The notes below the pieces were generated by a model. The model saw nothing but the letters and a program-made list of their open reading frames with translations, did not search any database and was not told where the DNA came from. DNA of 64,000 nucleotides. Origin: Pseudomonas sp. S31. GTDB lineage: Bacteria; Pseudomonadota; Gammaproteobacteria; Pseudomonadales; Pseudomonadaceae. Shown piece by piece: positions 57,245-64,000 of the stretch. Position 1 is the stretch's first letter. Each line of letters opens with the position of its first letter. The position numbers and the translations under genes are program-made. The stretch is taken from the NCBI RefSeq assembly GCF_016648105.1, contig NZ_JACVVE010000021.1:1-64000 (forward strand), in the 5' to 3' direction.

Positions 57245-60200
57245 TTCACCGCCTCCTGCTGGTAGTCGTTGCCTTCGCCGTCCAGCCAGTCGACCCGCTT
57301 CATCTTGCGCACGATGACGAATTCGTCGCGGTTCGAGCCGACGGTGCCGTAGTAGTTGAAGCCATAGGAAAGCTGGGCGTAGCCGCCGATCATGTGGGTC
57401 GGCTTGGGGCACACGCGGGTCACCGAGTTGTGGATGCCGCCACGGGTGCCGGTGACCTCGGAGCCGGGGATGTTCACGATGCGTTCCTGGGCGTGGTACA
57501 TCATCGCCATGCCGGGGCGTACCCGTTGGCTGACCACGGCGCGGGCGGCGATCGCGCCGTTGGCGTTGAACAGCTCGATCCAGTCGTTGTCCGCCACACC
57601 GATGCGTCGGGCGTCGTCCTCGCTGATCCAGACGATCGGCCCACCGCGCGACAGGGTCTGCATCAGCAGGTTGTCGCTGTAGGTGGAGTGGATGCCCCAT
57701 TTCTGGTGCGGGGTCAGCCAGTTGAGGGCGATTTCCGGGTTGCCGTTGCTCTTCGGCGCGGCGACGCTGGCCGCCGCCTTGGTGTCGATGGGCGGGCGGT
57801 AGACCATCAGGCTTTCGCCGAAGGCACGCATCCACGGGTGGTCCTGGTAGAACTGCTGGCGACCGCTGAGGGTGCGCCAGGGGATCAGCTCGTGGACGTT
57901 GGTGTAGCAGGCGTTGTAGCTCACATGTTCGTCCTCCAGGCCCGACCAGGTAGGGCTGGAGATGATCTTGCGCGGTTGCGCCACCAGGTCGCGGAAGCGG
58001 ATCTTCTCTTCTTCCTTGCGCCTGGCCAGGTGGCTGTGGTCGCGGCCGGTGACCTTGGACAGCGCTTCCCAGGCCTTCACCGCGACCTGGCCGTTGGTCT
58101 CGGGGGCCAGGGTCAGGATCATCTCGGCGGCGTCCAGCGCCGAGGCCAGGCGCGGGCGGCCGGCCGCAGAGCCTTCGTGCTTGTGGTAGTTGAGCTTGCC
58201 GAGCAGGTCGACTTCCGCCTCGGTCTTCCAGCTGATGCCCTTGCCGCCATTGCCCAGGGTGTCGAGCAGCGGGCCGACCGAACTGAAGCGCTCGTAGGTC
58301 TCGGGGTAGTTGCGCTTGACCTCGATCAGTGAGGGCATGGTCTTGCCTGGGATCGCCTCGCACTCGCCTTTCTTCCAGTCGCGCACGTCGGGCTGGGCCA
58401 GTTCTCCGGGGCTGTCGTGCTGCAGGGGCAGGCTGACCAGGTCGGTTTCCTCACCCAGATGGCCGACGCAGACGCGGGCGAAGGCTTGGGCGATGCCGTC
58501 GTAGATCTGCCAGTCGCTGCGCGCCTCCCAGGCTGGGTCGGTGGCGGCGGTGAGGGGGTGGATGAACGGGTGCATGTCCGAGGTATTGAGGTCGTCCTTC
58601 TCGTACCAGGTGGCGGTGGGCAACACCACGTCGGAGTACAGGCAGGTGGTGGACATGCGGAAGTCCAGGGTCACCACCAGGTCGAGCTTGCCTTCGATGG
58701 CGTCGTCCTTCCACAACACTTCCTCGGGCTTGTGCCCGCCGGCCTCGCCGAGGTTCTTGCCGAGCACGCCGTGGCGCGTGCCGAGCAGGTACTTGAGCAT
58801 GTACTCGTGGCCCTTGCCCGACGAGCCGAGCAGGTTGGAGCGCCAGACGAACAGGTTGCGTGGGTGGTTCTGCGGGTTGTCCGGGTCTTCGCTGGCAAAG
58901 CGCAGGGCGCCACGCTTGAGCTGGTCGACGGTGTAGTCCACGGTGCTCTGCCCGGCAGCCTGGGCGGCGGCGGCCAGGCGCAAGGGGTTGATGCCCAGTT
59001 GTGGCGCCGAGGGCAGCCAGCCCATGCGTTCGGCGCGCACGTTGTAGTCCACCAGGCTGCCGTGGAAGTCTTCGCTGCGCGCCAGTGGCGACAGCAGCTC
59101 CTTGACTTCGAGCTTCTCGTAGCGCCACTGGCTGGAGTGGTTGTAGAAGAACGAGGTGCTGTTCATGTGCCGTGGCGGGCGGTGCCAATCGAGGGCGAAG
59201 GCCAGCGGCGTCCAGCCGGTCTGCGGGCGGAGTTTTTCCTGGCCGACGTAGTGCGACCAACCGCCACCGCTCTTGCCCACGCACCCGCAGAGGATGAGCA
59301 TGTTGATCAGCCCGCGGTAGTTCATGTCCATGTGGTACCAGTGGTTCATCCCGGCACCGACGATGATCATGGAGCGGCCGTGGGTCTTGTCGGCGTTATG
59401 GGCGAACTCGCGAGCGATGCGGATCATCTGCTCGGCCTTGACCCCGGTGATCGCCTGTTGCCAGGCCGGGGTGTACGGCTTGAGCTGGTCGTAGGCGCTG
59501 GCGCCGTCGTCCTCGCCCGTGCCTCCGACCGTGGCGGCCAGGCCGCGATCGATGCCGTAGTTGCCAGCACTCAGATCGAACACCGTGACGGCCAGCACGT
59601 CACGGCCATCGGCCAAGCGCAAACGCTTGGCCGGGATGTGGTGGTAGAGCACGTCGCGCACCGGCACATGGGCGAAGTGCTCGCGGGCGATGCCGCCGAA
59701 GTAGGGGAAGGCGACGCGGGCGATTTCCTCGTGGCGGCCCAGCAGCGACAGGCACAGCTGCACTTCGCTGCCGCCGGCCTCGACGGTTTCCAGGTTCCAG
59801 TGCCCGCTTTCGCCCCAGCGGAAACCGATCGAGCCACGCGGCACCACCAGCCGCTCACCCTGTTCGTCCCAGGCGATGGTCTTCCACTCGGGGTTGTTGG
59901 CCTGCTCCAGGTTGCCGGCGAAGTCGCTGGCGCGCAGTTGCTTGCCGGGTACCAAGGTGCCGTCCTCGCGCTGCTCCAGCTCGACCAGGATCGGCATGTC
60001 GGTGTAGCGGCGGATGTAGTCGGTGAAGTAGGCGCTGGGGTTGTCGAGGTGGAACTCCTTGAAAATCACGTGGCCCATGGCGATGGCCAGGGCCGCGTCG
60101 GTGCCTTGCTTGGCGCTCATCCACTCGTCGCAGAGCTTGGCGATTTCCGCGTAGTCGGGGGTGATGGCGATGGTCTTGGTGCCCTTGTAGCGCACCTCGG

Positions 60201-61005
60201 TGAAGAAGTGCGCGTCGGGGGTGCGGGTCTGCGGCACGTTCGAGCCCCAGGCGATGATGTAGCCCGAGTTGTACCAGTCGGCCGATTCCGGCACGTCGGT
60301 CTGTTCGCCCCACACCTGTGGCGAGGCCGGCGGCAGGTCGCAGTACCAGTCGTAGAACGACAGGCACACGCCGCCGATCAGCGACAGGTAGCGGGTGCCG
60401 GCAGCATAGCTGACCATCGACATCGCCGGGATCGGCGAGAAACCGGCCACACGGTCGGGGCCATACTGCTTGACCGTGTACACGTTGGCTGCCGCAACCA
60501 GGGTCTGCAGCTCGTCCCAGTCGCTGCGCACGAAGCCGCCGCGGCCACGGATCGACTTGTACTGGCGGGCCTTGTCCGGGTCTTCGACGATGCTCGCCCA
60601 GGCCAGAACCGGGTCGGGCTGGGTGGCCAGCGCCGCGCGCCACAACTGGATCAGCGCCTTGCGTACCATGGGGTACTTGAGGCGATTGGCGCTGTACAGG
60701 TACCACGAGTAGCTGGCCCCGCGCGGGCAGCCCCGCGGTTCGTGGTTGGGCAGGTCCGGGCGCGTGCGCGGGTAGTCGGTCTGCTGGGTTTCCCAGGTCA
60801 CCAGGCCGTTCTTCACATAGACCTTCCAACTGCACGAACCGGTGCAGTTCACCCCGTGGGTGGAGCGGGCGATCTTGTCGTACTGCCAGCGCTGGCGGTA
60901 GCCGTCCTCCCAGTCGCGGCTCTCGTCGCGGGTTTCGCCATGGCCATTGGCGAATTCGGGCGGGCGTTTGACCAGGTAGCGCAGGCGGTCGATGAAGAAA
61001 CTCAT
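57241..61005 (-). CDS. narG: Respiratory nitrate reductase alpha subunit (Mo-bisMGD)
   Basis: Codes for 1254 residues, start after ggaggaaagcc. The FS0 cluster ligands are His50, Cys54, Cys58 (THGVNCTGSCSW) and a Cys in PRGCPRGASYSWYLYSANRLKYP. The molybdenum-ligand Asp lies in PESADWYNSGYIIAWGSNVPQTRTPDAHF. No Tat signal, so it is the cytoplasm-facing membrane-bound type, reducing nitrate to nitrite for anaerobic respiration. Sequence is intact and close to the enterobacterial and pseudomonad forms. Second gene of the leftward operon after narK, with a 31-base gap. Confidence 0.97.
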   Translation of the reverse strand: MSFFIDRLRYLVKRPPEFANGHGETRDESRDWEDGYRQRWQYDKIARSTHGVNCTGSCSWKVYVKNGLVTWETQQTDYPRTRPDLPNHEPRGCPRGASYSWYLYSANRLKYPMVRKALIQLWRAALATQPDPVLAWASIVEDPDKARQYKSIRGRGGFVRSDWDELQTLVAAANVYTVKQYGPDRVAGFSPIPAMSMVSYAAGTRYLSLIGGVCLSFYDWYCDLPPASPQVWGEQTDVPESADWYNSGYIIAWGSNVPQTRTPDAHFFTEVRYKGTKTIAITPDYAEIAKLCDEWMSAKQGTDAALAIAMGHVIFKEFHLDNPSAYFTDYIRRYTDMPILVELEQREDGTLVPGKQLRASDFAGNLEQANNPEWKTIAWDEQGERLVVPRGSIGFRWGESGHWNLETVEAGGSEVQLCLSLLGRHEEIARVAFPYFGGIAREHFAHVPVRDVLYHHIPAKRLRLADGRDVLAVTVFDLSAGNYGIDRGLAATVGGTGEDDGASAYDQLKPYTPAWQQAITGVKAEQMIRIAREFAHNADKTHGRSMIIVGAGMNHWYHMDMNYRGLINMLILCGCVGKSGGGWSHYVGQEKLRPQTGWTPLAFALDWHRPPRHMNSTSFFYNHSSQWRYEKLEVKELLSPLARSEDFHGSLVDYNVRAERMGWLPSAPQLGINPLRLAAAAQAAGQSTVDYTVDQLKRGALRFASEDPDNPQNHPRNLFVWRSNLLGSSGKGHEYMLKYLLGTRHGVLGKNLGEAGGHKPEEVLWKDDAIEGKLDLVVTLDFRMSTTCLYSDVVLPTATWYEKDDLNTSDMHPFIHPLTAATDPAWEARSDWQIYDGIAQAFARVCVGHLGEETDLVSLPLQHDSPGELAQPDVRDWKKGECEAIPGKTMPSLIEVKRNYPETYERFSSVGPLLDTLGNGGKGISWKTEAEVDLLGKLNYHKHEGSAAGRPRLASALDAAEMILTLAPETNGQVAVKAWEALSKVTGRDHSHLARRKEEEKIRFRDLVAQPRKIISSPTWSGLEDEHVSYNACYTNVHELIPWRTLSGRQQFYQDHPWMRAFGESLMVYRPPIDTKAAASVAAPKSNGNPEIALNWLTPHQKWGIHSTYSDNLLMQTLSRGGPIVWISEDDARRIGVADNDWIELFNANGAIAARAVVSQRVRPGMAMMYHAQERIVNIPGSEVTGTRGGIHNSVTRVCPKPTHMIGGYAQLSYGFNYYGTVGSNRDEFVIVRKMKRVDWLDGEGNDYQQEAVK

Positions 61006-61036
61006 GGCTTTCCTCCGTGACGGTTACGCAGGGCGA

Positions 61037-63673
61037 TCAGCAGCGGACCTCGGCATCACGTCGGGTGTAGTAGAACCAGGTCAGCGCGATGCACAGCAGG
61101 TAGAACACGATGAACCCGTACAGCGCCCACTGCGGGCCACCGGTCAGGTCGAACGAGCTGCCGAACGACTTGGGAATGAAGAAGCCGCCATAGGCGGCCA
61201 CGGCCGAGATGAAGCCCACCGCAGCGGCGGACTCCTTCTCGCTGGCCAGTGCCTGTTGTTCGGCCGGCAGGTTGGGGAACAGGCGCGGGGTCTGCAGGCG
61301 GAAGATCGCTGGGATCATCTGCGTGGTGCTGGCATTGCCCACGCCAGAGAAGAAGAACAGCAGCAGGAACATCGCCAGGAACATCCAGAATGAACCGGCA
61401 CTGATCGCCGCCAGCACGCCGACCACGCAGGCGGCCATGGCCACGTACACCCACAGGCTGATGCGGCCACCGCCGAAACGGTCGGCCAGGCCCCCGGAAA
61501 ACGCTCGCGACAAGGCGCCGATCAACGGGCCGAGGAAGGCGTACTTGAGGATGTCGACGTCCGGGAACAGGTGCCCGGCGAGCAGCGGGAAGCCGGCGGA
61601 GAAACCGATGAAGCTGCCGAAGGTGCCGGTGTAGAGCACGCTCATCAGCCAGGTGTGCTTGCGTTTGAAGATCGCCATCTGGTCGCTGAACGACGACTTG
61701 GCGCTGGCGATGTCGTTCATGCCGAACCATGCAGCTGCCGCTGCGGCGAGGATGAACGGCACCCAGATGAAACCGGCGTTCTGCAGCCACAGCGGCGTGC
61801 CCTGGGCGGTGGTCTGCGGTGCGCCGCCCAGGCTGCCGAACACGCCGGCGGTGATCACCAGCGGCACCAGGAACTGCATCACGCTGACACCCAGGTTGCC
61901 CAGCCCGGCATTCAGGCCCATGGCGCCGCCCTTGGCCTGCTTGGGGAAGAAGAACGAGATGTTGGCCATGCTCGACGAGAAGTTGCCGCCGCCCAGGCCG
62001 CACAGCAGCGCCAGGATCAACATGACCAGGTAGGGTGTTTGCGGGTTCTGCACGGCAAAGCCGATCCACAGCGCCGGCGCCAGCAGCGAGGCGGTCGACA
62101 GCGCGGTCCAGCGCCGGCCGCCGAAGATCGGCACCATGAAGCTGTAGAAGATGCGCAGCGTGGCGCCTGACAGGCCGGGCAGGGCGGCCAGCCAGAACAG
62201 CTGGTTGGGGCTGTAGTCGAAGCCGGCCAGCGGCAGCTTGGCCACCACCACCGACCAGACCATCCAGATGGCGAAGCCCAGCAGCAGGTTGGGGATCGAG
62301 ATCCACAGGTTGCGGGTGGCGATGCGCTTGCCGGTCGCCTCCCAGAATGTTGGGTCCTCCGGGTGCCAGTCGCGCAACACGAAGCTGCTCGGGGTCGACA
62401 GTTCCGGCAGGTCCTGGCTCTCGCCGCGTGTCGCCCACTCGACGCGCTCGGCCATGCGAATCGCATAGTGCATCCAGGCCAGTGCCCCGACAGCGATCAG
62501 CAACAGCAGCATGAAGCAGCTCTGCCAGATGCCGACCACGTCGTTGAGCATGCCGAAGGTCAGCGGCAGCAGGAAGCCACCCAGGCCGCCGATCATGCCG
62601 ACCAGGCCGCCGACCACGCCGACATGCTGTGGGTAGTAGGTGGGGATGTGCTTGAACACCGCCGCCTTGCCCAGCGACATGAAGAAACCCAGTATCACGA
62701 TGATCACGGTGAAACCGACCAGCCCCAGATGCATGGAAAAGTCGATGTCGCCACGTACCCCGGTCACGGTGTAGCGGGTCGGCGGATAGCTGAGCAGGAA
62801 GGTGCAGGCCACCGACACGGCCAGGGTCCAGTACATGACCTTGCGGGCGCCATACCGATCCGACAGCCAGCCGCCGAGGATGCGGAACAACGACGCCGGC
62901 ACGGTATACAGGGCGGCGACCACGCCTGCCGCAGCCAGGCCCAGGCCATAGACCTGCATCAGATAGTGCGGCAGCCACAGGGCGAGGGCGACGAAGGCGC
63001 CGAAGACGAAGAAGTAGTACAGCGAGAAGCGCCAGACGCGCAGCTCGGCCAGCGGCGCCAGCTGTTCGCGCAGGGATACAGGGTTGGCCTGACGGGTTTC
63101 GCTTTGCGGGTCGTTCTTGGCCAGAAGGATGAACAACACGCCCATGATCGCCAGCACGCTGGCGTATACCAGTGCCGCGCCACGCCAGCCCAGGGCCAGC
63201 AGCAGCAACGGCGCGGCCAGGTTGGTCAGGCCGGCGCCGACGTTGCCCGCGCCGAAGATGCCCAGGGCGGTGCCCTGGCGGCCGGGCTCGAACCAGGTGG
63301 CGGTGTAGGCGGTGCCGACGATGAAGCCGCCACCGGCCAGGCCGACGCCGAGCGCCGCCAGCAGCAGGATGACGAAACTGTCGGCGAAGGTCAGCAGGTA
63401 GACACACAGCGCCGACACCAGCATCAGCAGGCCGAATACCCAACGCCCGCCATAGCGATCGGTCCACAGGCCGAGGAAGATGCGTGAGATTGACCCGGTC
63501 AGCACTGGCGTGGCCATCAGCAGGCCGAGCTGGGTGTCGGAGAGGGCGAACTCATCCTTGATCTGCAGGCCGAGGATGGAGAAAACGGTCCATACCGCGA
63601 AGCACAGGGTGAATGCCAGGGTGGACAAACCCAGGGCGCGATACTGATCGGCAGCTGGAACATTCGTGGCCAT
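61037..63673 (-). CDS. narK: Fused NarK1-NarK2 nitrate/nitrite transporter
   Basis: Codes for 878 residues: two complete MFS modules in one chain. The N-terminal half (about 1-430) is NarK1-like (nitrate:H+ symport); the C-terminal half begins near HPEDPTFWEATGKRIATRNLWISIPNLLLGFAIWMVWS and is NarK2-like (nitrate/nitrite antiport). The nitrate signature GGGNFSSSMANISFFFPKQAKGGAMGLNAGLGNLGVS lies in the second half; the first half has GLAGGGFIVGTAYTATWFEPGRQGTALGIFGAGNVGAGLTN. Such fusions are known from Paracoccus and others; in P. aeruginosa the two are separate genes. The start at 63671-63673 has SD gggaag; the open frame continues 31 codons up without such support. Confidence 0.93.
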   Translation of the reverse strand: MATNVPAADQYRALGLSTLAFTLCFAVWTVFSILGLQIKDEFALSDTQLGLLMATPVLTGSISRIFLGLWTDRYGGRWVFGLLMLVSALCVYLLTFADSFVILLLAALGVGLAGGGFIVGTAYTATWFEPGRQGTALGIFGAGNVGAGLTNLAAPLLLLALGWRGAALVYASVLAIMGVLFILLAKNDPQSETRQANPVSLREQLAPLAELRVWRFSLYYFFVFGAFVALALWLPHYLMQVYGLGLAAAGVVAALYTVPASLFRILGGWLSDRYGARKVMYWTLAVSVACTFLLSYPPTRYTVTGVRGDIDFSMHLGLVGFTVIIVILGFFMSLGKAAVFKHIPTYYPQHVGVVGGLVGMIGGLGGFLLPLTFGMLNDVVGIWQSCFMLLLLIAVGALAWMHYAIRMAERVEWATRGESQDLPELSTPSSFVLRDWHPEDPTFWEATGKRIATRNLWISIPNLLLGFAIWMVWSVVVAKLPLAGFDYSPNQLFWLAALPGLSGATLRIFYSFMVPIFGGRRWTALSTASLLAPALWIGFAVQNPQTPYLVMLILALLCGLGGGNFSSSMANISFFFPKQAKGGAMGLNAGLGNLGVSVMQFLVPLVITAGVFGSLGGAPQTTAQGTPLWLQNAGFIWVPFILAAAAAAWFGMNDIASAKSSFSDQMAIFKRKHTWLMSVLYTGTFGSFIGFSAGFPLLAGHLFPDVDILKYAFLGPLIGALSRAFSGGLADRFGGGRISLWVYVAMAACVVGVLAAISAGSFWMFLAMFLLLFFFSGVGNASTTQMIPAIFRLQTPRLFPNLPAEQQALASEKESAAAVGFISAVAAYGGFFIPKSFGSSFDLTGGPQWALYGFIVFYLLCIALTWFYYTRRDAEVRC

Positions 63674-63856
63674 GCAAGCACTTCCCTGTGGGGTGCAGAA
63701 GCGACGGATGTGCATCAGCCGGAGGCGTACCGAGGCCTGGTCATGCCAGTCCTGAATAAACGCCACCCGCCAGCCGAGATCACGGTAGATAAAGCACGTA
63801 CTAGTTATGGGGGTACAAGGTAGCTGGCAATTGTTTGGAGCGCCAATTTCGTGCCC

Positions 63857-64000
63857 TTAATGTTCGGCGCGGCCCACTCGCTTGCCTTGCTGGCTGGCCA
63901 CCTCGATGGCCTGCCCATCGCGCTGCTTGCCCTGGCGAGCCAGCCCTTCCAGCTGCGGGATCAACATGCCCTCCGGCAGGTGGCGCCAGAAGCGCCCGGG
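63857..64000 (-). CDS. C-terminal end of an unidentified gene (runs off the window)
   Basis: The last 47 codons of a leftward frame are visible, open from the window edge to a TAA at 63857-63859. The peptide is hydrophilic (RFWRHLPEGMLIPQLEGLA, then GKQRDGQAIEVASQQGKRVGRAEH). I do not recognise it. It lies upstream of narK on the same strand with 183 bases between, enough for a separate nar promoter. In many pseudomonads narXL would be found here, but this tail does not look like NarX or NarL. Confidence 0.5.
   Translation of the reverse strand, partial: PGRFWRHLPEGMLIPQLEGLARQGKQRDGQAIEVASQQGKRVGRAEH

Noticed and set aside
58417..61020. An 867-codon plus-strand frame opposite narG
   Set aside because: Antisense shadow of narG; no recognisable domain and no ribosome site. 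narG itself is unambiguous.
63674..63856. ANR/FNR box (TTGAT-N4-ATCAA) or NarL heptamers before narK
   Set aside because: Looked for because the nar operon should be oxygen- and nitrate-controlled, but no convincing match was seen; a weak gggtaca stretch is not enough.

Overview
The window is high-G+C bacterial DNA. Gene content and neutral features (OprD and TorF porins, a RIO1-type kinase, a complete narKGHJI operon, short REP-like inverted repeats containing 'taggagcgg') point to a Pseudomonas, most likely of the P. putida/fluorescens side of the genus. It looks like ordinary chromosome carrying several accessory catabolic cassettes and one clearly A+T-richer exoprotein locus. No tRNA, rRNA, CRISPR array or transposase was seen.

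Layout. (1) 1-13.2 kb: a cyclohexanecarboxylate (CHC) degradation region. A leftward operon (aliA-badH-badI-aliB-badR) activates CHC to its CoA thioester, dehydrogenates it, oxidises the hydroxy-acyl-CoA and opens the ring to pimeloyl-CoA. A divergent rightward operon (badK, a stand-alone crotonase domain, pimC, pimD, a 3-hydroxyacyl-CoA dehydrogenase) supplies the ring hydratase and starts pimeloyl-CoA beta-oxidation. A TorF-like porin and a frameshifted OprD porin lie beyond the regulator. (2) 13.2-22.4 kb: a sugar-acid cluster with a GntR/FadR regulator, an IlvD/Edd-type sugar-acid dehydratase, two MFS transporters, a GguC/AraD1-type FAH-fold protein, an alpha-ketoglutaric-semialdehyde-type dehydrogenase and a 2-hydroxyacid dehydrogenase. 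Paired palindromic operators sit in the divergent promoter. (3) 22.5-23.4 kb: a RIO kinase. (4) 23.6-34.4 kb: a type I secretion locus with an ABC exporter (inactive C39-like domain), an HlyD adaptor, two tandem-duplicated membrane-anchored proteins of unknown function, a 51-codon membrane ORF, and a 1785-residue RTX/subtilisin/P-domain exoprotein. (5) 34.5-46 kb: hemB of the zinc type, AraC regulator plus SDR, ProP-like transporter, DUF1275 protein, riboflavin synthase, a large autotransporter and a GH13 enzyme. (6) 46-52.3 kb: the 3-hydroxybenzoate/gentisate pathway with its LysR regulator, interrupted by a poly-G/poly-C tract that looks like an assembly artefact. (7) 52.3-64 kb: a YddG-type exporter, then the leftward respiratory nitrate reductase operon narK-G-H-J-I with a parvulin gene at its end. 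A partial unidentified gene runs off the right edge.

Together the window gives two peripheral carboxylate pathways (alicyclic and hydroxy-aromatic), sugar-acid use and nitrate respiration. The most promising unexplored unit is the type I secretion locus at 23.6-34.4 kb. Its secreted protease-like protein carries a non-standard catalytic Asp position, and it is preceded by duplicated, C-terminally diverged, membrane-anchored proteins. One cytoplasmic-membrane partner has been copied together with the last ~90 bp of the hlyD gene, so the event is recent enough to read directly.

The CHC pathway lacks a thiolase in this window, and the type I system lacks a TolC-family outer-membrane gene; both must come from elsewhere in the genome.
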